Assembly (NCBI GenBank): GCA_949152475.1
Contig: OX424557.1
Span: forward strand, 62,001 to 126,000
DNA from: Terebella lapidaria
Lineage: Eukaryota > Annelida > Polychaeta > Terebellida > Terebellidae
Direction of reading: 5' to 3'
Length of the DNA stretch: 64,000 nt
Shown: piece by piece, positions 31,380-43,926 of the stretch
How positions within the stretch are numbered: position 1 is the stretch's first letter
How the letters are laid out: every line of letters starts with the position of its first letter
Made by a program: the position numbers and the translations under genes
The notes under the pieces: generated by a model
The model's database searches: none
Seen by the model: only the letters and a program-made list of their open reading frames with translations
Told to the model about the DNA's origin: nothing

Positions 31380-33850
31380 TCAAGAACAAAGAGCTCTTGG
31401 CCCCTGGACAACTGAGTGTGGGCAATCTCAGAGAGAGGCCGTTTGCCTCAGCGTACTCGATTTTGGTGCCCGGACAACGGAGTGTGGGCAATCTCAGGGG
31501 GAGGTCGTTTGGCTCAGCGTACTTGCTCTTGGCCCCCGGACAACGGAGTGTGGGCAATCTCAGGGGGAGGTTGTTTGGCTCAGCGTACTCGCTCTTGGCC
31601 CCAAGACAACTGAGTGTGGGCAATCTCAGGGGGAGGCCGTTTGGCTCAGCGTACTCGCTCTTGGCCTCCGGACAACTGAGTGTGGGCAATCTCAGAGGGA
31701 AGGCCGTTTGGCTCAGCGTACTCGCTCTTGGCCTCCGGACAACTGAATGTGGGCAATCTCAGGGGGAGGTCGTTTGGCTCAGCGTACTTGATCTTGGCCC
31801 CCGGACAACTGAGTGAGGGCAATCTCAGGGGGGGGGGCCGTTTGGCTGAGCGTATTCGCTTTTGGCCCCCGGACAACTGAGTGTGGGCAATCTCAGGAGA
31901 AGGCCGTTTGGCTCAGCGTATTCGCTCTTGGCCCCCGGACAACTGAGTGAGGGCAATCTCAGGGGGAGGCCGTTTGGCTCAGCATACTCGCTCTTGGCCA
32001 CCGAACAACAGAGTGTGGGCAATCTCAGGGCGAGGCCATTTGGCTCAGCGTACTCGCTCTTGGCCCCCGGACAACTGAGTGTAGGCAATCTCAGGGGGAG
32101 GCCGTTTGGCTCAGCGTACTCGTTCTTGGCCCCCGGACAACTAAGTATAGGCTATCTCAGGGGGAGGCCGTTTGGCTCAGCATACTCGCTCTTGGCCTCC
32201 AGACAACTGAGTGTGGGCAATCTCAGAGGGAGGCCGTTTGGCTCAGCGTACTCGCTCTTGGCCCTCAAACAACTGAGTGTGGGCAATCTCAGAGGGAGGC
32301 CGTTTGGCTCAGCGTACTCGCTCTTGGCCCTCAAACAACTGAGTGTGGGCAATTCAAGGGCGAGGCCATTTGGCTCAGCGTACTCGCTCTTGGCCCCCGG
32401 ACAACTGAGTGTAGGCAATCTCAGGGGGAGGCCGTTTGGCTCAGCGTACTCGCTTTTGGCCACCGAACAACAGAGTGTGGGCAATCTCAGAGGGAGGCCG
32501 TTTGGCTCAGCATACTCACTCTTGGCCCCCGGACAACTGAGTGTGGGCAATCTCAGGGGGAGGTCGTTTGGCTCAGCGTACTCGCTCTTGGCCCCCAGAC
32601 AACTGAGTGTGGGCAATCTCAGGGGGAGGCCGTTTGGCTCAGCGTACTCGCTCTTGGCCCCCAGACAACTGAGTGTGGGCAATCTCAGGGGGAGGCCGTT
32701 TGGCTCAGCGTACTCGCTCTTGGCCCCCAGACAACTGAGTGTGGGCAATCTCAGGAGGAGGCCGTTTGGCTCAGCAAACTCGCTCTTGGCCCCCGGACAA
32801 CGAATAGTGGGCAATCTCAGGGGGAGGCCGTTTGGCTCAGCGTACTCGCTCTTGGCCCCCGGACAACTGAGTATAGGCTATCTCAGGGGGAGGCCCTTTG
32901 GCTCAGCGTACTTGCTCTTGGCCCCCGGAAAACTGAGTATAGGCTATCTCAGGGGGAGGCCGTTTGGCTCAGCGTACTCGTTCTTGGTCCCCGGACAACT
33001 GAGTATAGGCTATCTCAGGGGGAGGCCGTTTGGCTCAGCGTATTTGCTCTTGGCCCCCGGACAACGAAGTGTGGGCAATCTCAGGAGAAGGCCGTTTGGC
33101 TCAGCGTACTTGATCTTGGCCCCCGGACAACGGAGTGTGGGTAATCTCAGGGGGAGGCTGTTTGGCTCAGCATACTCACTCTTGGCCCCCGGACAACTGA
33201 GTATAGGCTATCTCAGGGGGAGGCCGTTTGGCTCAGCGAACACGATCTTGGCCCCCGGATAACTGAGTGTGGGCAATCTCAGGGGGAGGCCGTTTGGCTC
33301 AGCGTACTCGCTCTTGGCCCCCGGACAACTGAGTGTGGGCAATTTCAGAGGGAAGGTCGTTTGGTTAGCCTACTCGCTCTTGGCCCCCGAACAACTGAGT
33401 GTGGGCAATCTCAGAGAGAGGTCGTTTGGCTCAGAGAACTCGCTCTTGGCCCCCGGATAACTGAGTGTGGGCAATCTCAGGGGGAGGCCGTTTGGCTCAG
33501 CGTATTCGCTCTTGGTCCCCGGACAACTGAGTATAGGCTATCTCAGGGGGAGGTCGTTTGGCTCAGAGAACTCGCTCTTGGCCCCCGGATAACTGAGTGT
33601 GGGCAATCTCAGGGGGAGGCCGTTTGGCTCAGCGTACTCGCTCTTGGCCCCCGGACAACTGAGTGAGGGCAATTCAAGGGCGAGGCCATTTGGCTCAGCG
33701 TACTCGCTCTTGGCCCCCGGACAACTGAGTGTAGGCAATCTCAGGGGGAGGCCGTTTGGCTCAGCGTACTTGATCTTGGCCCCCGGACAACTGGGTGTAG
33801 GCAATCTCAGGGCGAGGCCGTTTGGCTCAGCGTATTCACTTGAGACTATG
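31380..33850. repeat. 66-bp minisatellite open in both strands
   Basis: About 37 copies of a 66-bp unit (ctgagtgtgggcaatctcag ... cttggcccccggacaa). Because 66 is divisible by three, frames stay open: up to 466 codons on the plus strand (22-residue unit SVGNLRGRPFGSAYSLLAPG) and 220 codons on the minus strand. Substitutions are common and fall at all codon positions. It lies in the presumed intron of the host gene. I treat it as non-coding; expression cannot be excluded. Confidence 0.93.
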
Positions 33851-35083
33851 GATCATCCCTGTGGTAGTATGTACTCATTCTATCCCCTGGTTGAAACGTA
33901 TGCGAGTCTGGCCAGCAACACCCCCATGTGCTCGTGTACTGAGAGTCACCTCCATGACTCTCGCGGTTTCAGGTACTACATGTGTACTAGGCTGTGATGT
34001 TTGCTGACTGATGCTATGTATGAGTCGGACCTTGCCTGTGGACTAACACCTGGGTCACAGGTTCCGGCAATGACTGTGCTGAAATTCAGTGGCCAGGTCG
34101 CCTGTGCCCCAGAGAACCAATGTATCATTGTACATTAACCTTTCATGGTCAGTCAAGGTCAGATCCAAGGTATGCAGCAGAAAGTCACCAGATGACCATG
34201 ACTCAATATCTGCACACAAGTAGCAATGAACATAGGTTGGACTTGATGTTTGATGAGTGGTTGTTCACACATGATTTCCAGGGTGCACAAGAGTCATCAT
34301 TTGTGACTTATATGCAAAATAGCCATCTTGGGTAATAACAATTACCGTAATTGTTCAATTACTTCGAACATTCGAATAATTCAAACACCAAAAATTATTC
34401 AAGACAATAATTTTCAAATTGACTTGTTTATGCAAAATTTTGATCGAATTTTCAATTAAAACAATGAACAAAATCAACTTCTAAGCTGCCACAACTTACA
34501 ACTCACCAGGCGGCAGCACTACCAAATGAATTATCAGTGATATCATTCGCCAGGTGGCAGTGTTTGTGATTATGTCAATTATGTCAACAATAGTCAATGG
34601 TGTCATGGTATTGTGTGCAGAAGTAGAGCACTGACCTCTGAGTGGCATATGGCTCCGCTTTTCGGCGAGAGTGACTTGAGTGTGCATGTAAACTTACTAA
34701 AATTTAGTATCAATAGTAGGCTATAAATGACAATAAGCCGACAATTTAGCAGCAGATTATTCAAACATGGTATAACATGGAAATCTTTCAAACCTGGTAA
34801 CCGTCTGCGATTAACCTATTAATGGTGCAGGACCCGAGTTCAAGCCTTCTTGGGTCATGGCGGCATCTGTCATTCAACTTACATATCAGCCCGTTCTCTT
34901 ATTCTGGATTATTGTGTTTTCTGTTTTGAAGGGCAATTTTACCATGAATCTAATAATTCAAACATTTCAAAATTTAATTATATATATTTAATTTAATTAT
35001 AACTAGACATAAAAGCCTATAGGCTTTGTGGCATCCCCCATTTTGTTCTTATCATTTCAAATGGTCATACTGGACTGAGAAAA
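33851..35083. other. No recognisable gene; degenerate repeats and AT-rich DNA
   Basis: At 34135-34175 a scrap of aaggtca-rich sequence resembles family H type A. 34320-35080 is AT-rich with no convincing frame. I see no splice-bounded open frame strong enough to call an exon. Confidence 0.5.
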
Positions 35084-36803
35084 ATTAGCCCAAGGGCTAA
35101 GATAGGTTACCGGACAACTTTAGTTGAAACAGGACAGGTGAGATATGACGTTAAGATAAACCAATCATCTTCGTGAACTTCAATGTCATCATTAAGTGTG
35201 CAGCATATAACCTTGTATTCATGTATGTTCAAAATACAAATACAAGTTCTATCTACAAGTCTTTTGTCTATAAACGAAATTTACACATTTCTTGTTGGAC
35301 GTGACACTGAGATATAGCACTCAATGTCATCTGACGTCAAGTTCAACGTCACCCAAAAAAGCCACATATATATGTGGTATACATGTATATGACTTCCAAT
35401 TCCAGCTATACCTACAAACATTTTTTGGCTGTAGAGGCCAATTTACACACTCAAGGGGCCTTTTAAGCAATTCAAAGCACTCCATCTTTATACACAATGT
35501 CAGGGACCCCAATTAGCATGTTTTATAACAAAAATCTCAAAACTGATCAGATAAATTTGAAGGAAAACGACCAAAAATTAAATTTGGGGCCTATTCAGCC
35601 TAAATTTCTAGCCTTTTGAGCAATTCAAGGCACTTTATACACTATATACATATTTATACACATCATGTCAAAAACCCCAATTACTATGTTTTGAAATAAA
35701 AATCTCAAAAGTGATCAGACAGTTTTCGATTAAAGACAAACAAGGTGCAAATTTGGGCATTTTTCGACTCAAAAATGGCTGTTTTGACATTTCAAGGTCA
35801 TCCAAGGTCAAATTCAAGGTCACCACACAAGTCGCCATATATGACTTTCCATTTGAAAGTGCCAATATCTAAGCTCTATCTTCAAGCGTTCTATGAGTAC
35901 AGTCCCGGCAGCTCTCATTATGAAGGAAAAAAGTGCCGAAAATTTTCTAAGTCCAAAATTTTTTTCAAAGGGTGAAAATTTTTTTTTGTCTAGAAATGAC
36001 CCAAAATGGATAGTAATGCGATTTGGGACCAAAAAAAATTTTTTTCGCCGACCCGTCAAAAATTCAAAATGGCCGCCACACGGAGACCGGCGATTCAAGG
36101 GCAACAAAACTTATAGACATCATAAAGGTACATAAGGGTAATATTTTGAAACAATAATCTCAAAACTGATCAGACAGTTTTCGAGAAAAGACTCCAGGTG
36201 CAAATTAAAGCATTTCTCGACCCAAGAATGGCTGTTTTGACCTTTCAAGGTCATCCAAGGTCAAATTCAAGGTCACCACACAAGTCGCCATATATGACTT
36301 TCCATTTGAAAGTGCCAATATCTAAGCTCTATCTTCAAGCGTTCTATGAGTACAGTCCCGGCAGCTCTCATTATGAAGGAAAAAAGTGCCGAAAATTTTC
36401 TAAGTCCAAAATTTTTTTCAAAGGGTGAAAATTTTTTTTTGTCTAGAAATGACCCGAATTGGATAGTAACGCGATTTGGGACCAAAAAAATTTTTTTCGC
36501 CGACCCGTCAAAAATTCAAAATGGCCGCCACACGGAGACCGGCGATTCAAGGGCAACAAAACTTATACACATCATAAAGGTACATAAGGGGAATCTTTTG
36601 AAACAAAAATCTCAAAACTGATCTGACAGTTTTTGAGAAAATGGCCGCCAAAGTCCAAAATTGGCCATTTTTCGTCAAAAATGGCCGCCATTTTGAGAAG
36701 AATGCGAAAATCAAAAAACTAAAAAATAAGCCCCTCTTGAAATATTTTTAGGCAACTTTGTGCAAAATTTCAGGAAAATCCGCCTGTAAACTTTAAAGAT
36801 AAA
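35084..36803 (+). mobile_element. Family H copy, type A, 3' end replaced by the next copy
   Basis: Starts aaaattagcccaagggctaagataggttaccggac. The body contains two type A core units about 453 bp apart (atggctgttttgac at 35775 and 36228) carrying aaggtcaaattcaaggtcacc and a gaaaatggccgcc tail. It ends at gataaaa where the next copy begins, so its terminal hairpin is missing. The second core unit is nearly identical to 40082-40475. Confidence 0.85.
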
Positions 36804-38154
36804 ATTAGGCCAAGGGCCAAAGATAGGTTACCGGACAATGTTTAATATTTTAGAAGTTAGCCAGGTCACTGGTTGAATTCAAGGTCAAAAGAATATTCAG
36901 CATATATAACATTAAGCATATATCATGTCCACAGTTGATTGCTAAGCTGTAAATTCAATAATCAGAGAGATATAAGCAATTTTGTGCTGTGGCCTTGAAA
37001 ATGAAGGGGCAAAAGTCAAATTCAAGGTCATCAAAATATTCATTGTATATCATTTTCTATATGATGTCCACAATTGATTCCCAAGCCATACATATGAGCC
37101 AATATGTATGAGCCTTGGACCTTGGAAAATGAGGTCAGAGGTCAAATTCAAGGTCACGAGAATATTCAGCATATATCATTTCCTATATGTCCACAATTGA
37201 TTCCTAAGCTGTAAAATCGATAATAAGTAAGATATCAGCCATTTTGTCCTGTTACCTTGAAAATGAGGTCAAAGGTCAAATTCAAGGTCATGACAATAAT
37301 CTGCATATATCATTTCCTATATGTTCATAATTGATTACTAAGCTGTAAAGTCGATAACAAGCGAGATATTAGCCATTTTGTCCTGTGACCTTGAAAATGA
37401 GGTCGAAGGTCAAATTCAAGGTCATCAGAATATTCAGCATATATCATTTCCTATATGTCCACAATTGATTCCTAAGCTGTAGAGTCGATAATAAGCGAGA
37501 TATAAGCCATTTTGTGCTCTGACCTTGAAACTGAGGTCAGAGGTCAAATTCAAGGTCACGAGAATATTCAGCATATATCATTTCCTATATGTCCACAATT
37601 GATTCCTAAGCTGTAGAGTCGATAATAAGCGAGATATAAGCCATTTTGTGCTCTGACCTTGAAACTGAGGTCAGAGGTCAAATTCAAGGTCACGAGAATA
37701 TTCAGCATATATCATTTCCTATGTGTCCACAATTGATTCCTAGTCTCTAATCTCAATATTAAGTGAGATATTAGGCATAATGTGTCCCATTATAAAGCAT
37801 AGGAGAATTTAACATGGGAAAGTCCCATCTGGGCCGAGTTTGGGCCCAAAATGGCCCACTTCGAGCGATTCAAGCGCAACGAAATTTATAGACATCATAG
37901 AAGTACATATGAGGAGTGTTATGTATCAAAAAGAAAAAAAGTTACTGAACAGATTTTGAGAAAATGGCAGCCAAAGTCCAAAATCAGGCATTTTTCGTCG
38001 AAAACGGCCGCCATTTCGAAAAAAATGCGAAAATCAAAAAACTAAAAAATACCTCCTTCTTGAATTATTTTCAAGTATTTTTGTGCAAAATTTCAGAGGA
38101 ATTCGCCCGTAAACAAAAAAGATAAAAATGTGGACGACGACGACGACGACGACG

Positions 38155-38195
<41 letters not shown>

Positions 38196-38257
38196 ACGAC
38201 GGACGACGGACGCAACGCCATGCCAATAGGTTATCGGACCATAGGTCCGGTAACCTA
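36804..38257 (+). mobile_element. Family H copy, type B, with both ends
   Basis: Begins attaggccaagggccaaagataggttaccggac and ends at the hairpin cggaccataggtccg followed by gtaacctaa. The body has four to five 134-bp units (37100-37740) with repeated nuclear-receptor half-sites, then the tail (aaaatggcccacttcgagcg, gaaaacggccgcc) and a long (GAC)n stretch at 38131-38210 just before the hairpin. Confidence 0.87.
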
Positions 38258-38769
38258 AAAATGTGGACGGACGACGGACGGACGCAACGAGACGGCAATA
38301 GGTTATCGGACCATAGGTCCGGTAACCTAAAAAAGTTACTGAACAGATTTTGAGAAAATGGCCGCCAAAGCCCAAAATTGACCGATTTTCGACGAAAACG
38401 ACAAATTCAAAATGGCCGCCACACGCAGACCAGCGAATCAAGGGCAACGAAACTTATACACATTATGAAGGATATAATAAGGCATCCTTGTGCAAAAAAA
38501 GAAAAAAAGTTACTGAACAGATTTTGAGAAAATGGCCGCCAAAGTCCAAAATTGGCCAATTTTCGAAGAAAACGGCCGCCATTTTGAAAATATTGTGAAA
38601 ATCAAAAAACTAAAAAATACATCCTTCTTGAATTATTTCTGTGCATTTTTGTGCAAAATTTCAGAAAGATTGGTCCGTAAACAAAAAAGATAAAAATGTG
38701 AACGCCGACGCCGACACCGGACGCAACGCCATGCCAATAGGTTATCGGACCATAGGTCCGGTAACCTAA
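38258..38769 (+). mobile_element. Two concatenated 3' tails of family H
   Basis: 38258-38330 repeats only atgtggac...ggtccggtaacctaa. 38331-38769 repeats a longer tail starting aaagttactgaacag and ends again in the hairpin and gtaacctaa. They follow the full type B copy directly, head to tail. Confidence 0.85.
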
Positions 38770-41700
38770 AAAAATTAGCCCAAAGGCTAAGATAGGTTAT
38801 TGGACAATTTTGGTTTGGCCATGGCAGCATTGGCAGGTAACAGACCTTGAGATTTACCAATCAAGGTTTGCAGTGTAAACATATGACCTTGGGATTTACC
38901 AATCAAGGTCATCCGTATGAACTTCGATGTAACCATTACATGTATGTGTGCGGCATTTGATATTCTATATGTTGGGTGGAATCGTTTAGGCCGCCTAGGT
39001 CAATTTACACATTCCAAGTCAGACATTTGGCACTCAAGGTCATCTGACGTCAAGTTCAAGGTCATCATTAGTTGTGCCATATATGTCTTCCTATATGTTC
39101 ATAATGCAAACATGAGCTCTATCTGCAAGCATTTCATCTACAAAGGCAAATCTGGGCATTTTTTGACCCCAAAATGGCTGTTTTGACCTTTCAAGGTCAT
39201 CGAAGGTCAAATTCAAGGTCACCACACAAGTCGGCATATATGACTTCTCATTTGAAAGTGCCAATTTCTAAGCTCTATCTTCAAGCGTTCTATGAGTACA
39301 GTCCTGACAGCTCCCATTATGAAGGAAAAAAGTGCCGAAAATTTTCTAAGTCCAAAATTTTTTTCAAAGGATGAAAATTTTTTTTTGCCTAGAAATGGCC
39401 CAAAATGGATAGTAATGTTATTTGGGGCGAAAAAAATTTTTTTCGCCGACTCGTCAAAAAATTCAAAATGGCCGCCACACTGAGATCGGCGATTCAAGGG
39501 CAACAAAACTTATACACGTCACAGAGGTATATGAGAGGAATCTTTTTAAGCAAAAATCTCAAAACTGATCAGACAGTTTTTGAGAAAATACAGACCAGGT
39601 GCAAATTTGAGCGTTTTTCGACCCAAAAATGGCTGTTTTGACCTTTCAAGGTCATCCAAGGTCAAATTCAAGGTCACCACACAAGTCGCCATATATGACT
39701 TCCCATTTGAAAGTGCCAATTTCTAAGCTCTATCTTCAAGCGTTCTAAGAGTACAGTCCGGACAGCTCCCATTATGAAGGGAAAAAGTGCTGAAAATTTT
39801 TTAAGTCCAAAATTTTTTTCAAAGGGTGAAAATTTTTTTTTGTCTAGAAATGACCCAAAATGGATAGTAATGCGATTTGGGACCAAAAAAAATTTTTTTC
39901 GCCGACCCGTCAAAAATTCAAAATGGCCGCCACACGGAGACCGGCGATTCAAGGGCAACAAAACTTATAGACATCATAAAGGTACATAAGGGTAATATTT
40001 TGAAACAATAATCTCAAAACTGATCAGACAGTTTTCGAGAAAAGACTCCAGGTGCAAATTTGAGCATTTCTCGACCCAAGAATGGCTGTTTTGACCTTTC
40101 AAGGTCATCCAAGGTCAAATTCAAGGTCACCACACAAGTCGCCATATATGACTTTCCATTTGAAAGTGCCAATATCTAAGCTCTATCTTCAAGCGTTCTA
40201 TGAGTACAGTCCCGGCAGCTCTCATTATGAAGGAAAAAAGTGCCGAAAATTTTCTAAGTCCAAAATTTTTTTCAAAGGGTGAAAATTTTTTTTTGTCTAG
40301 AAATGACCCAAAATGGATAGTAACGCGATTTGGGACCAAAAAAATTTTTTTCGCCGACCCGTCAAAAATTCAAAATGGCCGCCACACGGAGACCGGCGAT
40401 TCAAGGGCAACAAAACTTATACACATCATAAAGGTACATAAGGGGAATCTTTTGAAACAAAAATCTCAAAACTGATCAGACAGTTTTTGAGAAAATGGCC
40501 GCCAAAGTCCAAAATTGGCCATTTTTCGTCAAAAATGGCCGCCATTTTGAGAAGAATGCGAAAATCAAAAAACTAAAAAATAACCCCCTCTTGAAATATT
40601 TTTAGGCAACTTTGTGCAAAATTTCAGGAAAATCCGCCTGTAAACTTTAAAGATAAAAATGTGGACGGACGACGGACGACGGACGACGGACGGACGCAAC
40701 GCGACGGCAATAGGTTATCGGACCATAGGTCCGGTAACCTAAAAAAGTTACTGAACAGATTTTGAGAAAATGGCCGCCAAAGCCCAAAATTGACCGATTT
40801 TCGACGAAAACGACAAATTCAAAATGGCCGCCACACGCAGACCAGCGAATCAAGGGCAACGAAACTTATACACATTATGAAGGATATAATAAGGCATCCT
40901 TGTGCAAAAAAAGAAAAAAAGTTACTGAACAGATTTTGAGAAAATGGCCGCCAAAGTCCAAAATTGGCCAATTTTCGACGAAAACGGCCGCCATTTTGAA
41001 AATATTGTGAAAATCAAAAAACTAAAAAATACATCCTTCTTGAATTATTTCTGTGCATTTTTGTGCAAAATTTCGGAAAGATTGGTCCGTAAACAAAAAA
41101 GATAAAAATGTGAACGCCGACGCCGACACCGGACGCAACGCCATGCCAATAGGTTATCGGACCATAGGTCCGGTAACCTAAAAAAATTAGCCCAAAGGCT
41201 AAGATAGGTTATTGGACAATTTTGGTTTGGCCATGGCAGCATTGGCAGGTAACAGACCTTGAGATTTACCAATCAAGGTTTGCAGTGTAAACATATGACC
41301 TTGGGATTTACCAATCAAGTCATCCGTATGAACTTCGATGTAACCATTACATGTATGTGTGCGGCATTTGATATTCTATATGTTGGGTGGAATCGTTTAG
41401 GCCGCCTCTAGAGGTCAATTTACACATTCCAAGTCAGACATTTGGCACTCAAGGTCATCTGACGTCAAGTTCAAGGTCATCATTAGTTGTGCCATATATG
41501 TCTTCCTATATGTTCATAATGCAAACATGAGCTCTATCTGCAAGCATTTCATCTACAAAGGCAAATCTGGGCATTTTTTGACCCCAAAATGGCTGTTTTG
41601 ACCTTTCAAGGTCATCGAAGGTCAAATTCAAGGTCACCACACAAGTCGGCATATATGACTTCTCATTTGAAAGTGCCAATTTCTAAGCTCTATCTTCAAG

Positions 41701-42240
41701 CGTTCTATGAGTACAGTCCTGACAGCTCCCATTATGAAGGAAAAAAGTGCCGAAAATTTTCTAAGTCCAAAATTTTTTTCAAAGGATGAAAATTTTTTTT
41801 TGCCTAGAAATGGCCCAAAATGGATAGTAATGTTATTTGGGGCGAAAAAATTTTTCTTCGCCGACTCGTCAAAAAATTCAAAATGGCCGCCACACTGAGA
41901 TCGGCGATTCAAGGGCAACAAAACTTATACACGTCACAGAGGTATATGAGAGGAATCTTTTTAAGCAAAAATCTCAAAACTGATCAGACAGTTTTTGAGA
42001 AAATACAGACCAGGTGCAAATTTGAGCGTTTTTCGACCCAAAAATGGCTGTTTTGACCTTTCAAGGTCATCCAAGGTCAAATTCAAGGTCACCACACAAG
42101 TCGCCATATATGACTTCCCATTTGAAAGTGCCAATTTCTAAGCTCTATCTTCAAGCATTCTAAGAGTACAGTCCGGACAGCTCCCATTATGAAGGGAAAA
42201 AGTGCTGAAAATTTTTTAAGTCCAAAATTTTTTTCAAAGG
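38332..42240 (+). repeat. 2.41-kb tandem segmental duplication
   Basis: The stretch from about 38332 recurs from about 40744 at a constant offset of 2412-2415 bp (for example aaaatggccgccaaagccca at 38357 and 40769). The first unit is complete to 40743; the second is kept to about 42240. Differences are few (for example a 4-bp ctag insertion near 41405), so the event is recent. Confidence 0.9.
38774..40742 (+). mobile_element. Family H copy, type A, with both ends
   Basis: Starts attagcccaaaggctaag five bases after the previous gtaacctaa. It contains three core units (39174, 39629 and 40082 for atggctgttttgacc) and ends with a (GGAC)n run and the hairpin at 40705-40742. The type A stem-loop gaccttgagatttaccaatcaaggt lies at 38846-38870. 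Confidence 0.87.
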
Positions 42241-42702
42241 GTGAAAAATTTTTTTTGCCCTAGAAATGGCCCAAAATGGATAGTAATGCGATTTGGGGCG
42301 AAAAAATGTTTTTTTGCCGACCCGCCAAAAATTCAAAATGGCCGCCACACGGAAACCGGCAGATTTAGGGCAACCAAACTTATACATATCACAGAGGTAT
42401 ATGAGGGGAATCTTTTGAAACCAAAAACTCAAAACTGATCAGACAGTTTTTGAGAAAATGGCCGTCAAAGTCCAAAATTGAGCGTTTTTCGACAAAACCG
42501 GCCGCCATTTTGAAAAAAATGCGAAAATCAAAAAACAAAAAAATACCTCCTTCTCAAAATATTTTTAGGCATTTTTGTGCAAAATTTCAGAAAGATTTGA
42601 TCGTTAACTTTAAAGATAAAAATGTTAACGCCGGCCGGACGGACGGACGACGGACGCAACGCCATGCCAATAGGTTATCGGACCAAAGGTCCGGTAACCT
42701 AA
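40743..42702 (+). mobile_element. Family H tail plus a second full type A copy
   Basis: 40743-41181 is a tail (aaagttactg to gtaacctaa) and 41186-42702 a full copy ending at ggtccggtaacct. Most of it is the second unit of the 2.41-kb duplication, but the last 460 bp (42240-42702) come from a different copy, with gccctagaaatggcc and caaaggtccgg variants. Confidence 0.85.
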
Positions 42703-42949
42703 AATCGAACATTTTGGGAGAAAACAGGGGGGTGTGCTACTATTAGGGCATGTGCCACTATTAGGACCAATACAGTCAGTCAACAAACTGGGCCACATTT
42801 ATCAACATGTGATCAAATTAAGCTCTTTTTAGCCCATAAAAGCCTTATTGCGGTGTGGAACATTGCAAAGAATACGACTGAATGGGTAAAATTGTGAAAA
42901 TTGTGAATGGTCGACTCATCGACGAACCATGACAGACACCGTGTTAATA

Positions 42950-43640
42950 AGTTACCAATCTGTAGCGTATATGATGTGAGATATGTGATGTGAGATGTGT
43001 GATGTGAGATACGTGATGTGAGAGATATGATTTGACATAATTGATGTGAGATATATATGTGATGTGAGATACATGATGTGAGATATGTGGTATGAGATAC
43101 ATGTATGTGATGTGAGATAATATATGTGGTATGAGATACATGTATGTGATGTGAGATAAGTGATGTGAGATATGTGGTATGAGATACATGTATGTGATGT
43201 GAGATATGTGGTATGAGATACATGTATGTGATGTGAGATATATGATGTGAGATATGTGGTATGAGATACATGTAAGTGATGTGAGATATATGATGTGAGA
43301 TATGTGGTATGAGATACATGTATGTGATGTGAGATAAGTGATGTGAGATATGCAGTATGAGTTACATATATGTGATGCGAGATATGTGATGTGAGATATG
43401 CGGTATGAGATACATGTATGTGATGTGAGATATGCGGTATGAGATACATGTATGTGATGTGAGATATGTGATGTGAGATATGCAGTATGAGATACATGTA
43501 TGTGATGTGAGATATATGATGTGAGATATGTATGTGATGTGAAATATGTGGTATGAGATACATGTATGTGATGTGAGATATATGATGTGAGATATGTGAT
43601 GTGAGATACATGTATGTGATGTGAGATATGTGATGTCATG
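42950..43640. repeat. GATGTGAGATAT-type minisatellite
   Basis: Irregular array of gatgtgagatat and ggtatgagatacatgtat blocks, arranged in units of 32-48 bp. Minus-strand frames rich in Ile, Ser, His and Thr come from this composition. It lies immediately downstream of the host exon's 5' splice site, within the presumed intron. Confidence 0.92.
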
Positions 43641-43677
43641 TTATGGCAGCCATGTATCTGAGTGGTTTGTGACGGAC

Positions 43678-43913
43678 CTGGCTGAGCTGGGCTCTGCTGC
43701 CATGGACCGGTCTCCTGGGGTGAAGGCTCCTGGGGGTAGGGCTCCTGGGGATAGGGCGGGGGTGGGGGCAGACTGCCAAGCTTCGTGCCGTGGAGGGTGG
43801 GCAGACCCTGGGTGGAGGGCAGCGGCTGGCGGCACCCCATCGGCAGACTGTGTGATGTGGCTTGGCGTCTTCCGGGACCGATCACCGCGTTCTGGAAACC
43901 TCCGCCCACGTGG
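43678..43913 (-). CDS. Internal exon of the unidentified Pro/Gln-rich host protein
   Basis: Minus-strand open frame bounded by a ttttcctatagcag acceptor and an AG-gtccgt donor. It encodes about 78 residues: HVGGGFQNAVIGPGRR, then a Gly/Leu/Pro linker, a proline-rich PPPPPYPQEPYPQEP stretch and GPWQQSPAQP. It ends with one base of a split codon; the exon at 30650-31113 starts with two, giving a clean Val. Composition and GC content match that exon and differ from the AT-rich repeats around. Family H starts about 13 bp upstream of the acceptor. The intervening intron would be 12.6 kb, almost all repeats. I do not recognise the protein. Confidence 0.6.
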
Positions 43914-43926
43914 CTGCTATAGGAAA

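Noticed and set aside
31862-33262. A 466-codon open frame as a repeat protein gene
   Set aside because: The frame is open because the 66-bp unit is a multiple of three; the opposite strand is also open for long stretches, start and end lie within repeat units, and substitutions show no codon bias.
33851-34000. Old LTR remnant or exon after the 66-bp minisatellite
   Set aside because: ggccagcaaca...ccatgtgctcgtg resembles part of the GC-rich Gypsy LTR only loosely, and no boundary or splice pair supports either reading.
42813-43909. A 321-codon minus frame joining a proline-rich part to a His/Ser/Ile repeat
   Set aside because: Only the 43678-43913 part looks like an exon with splice sites; the rest is the translation of the GATGTGAGATAT minisatellite.
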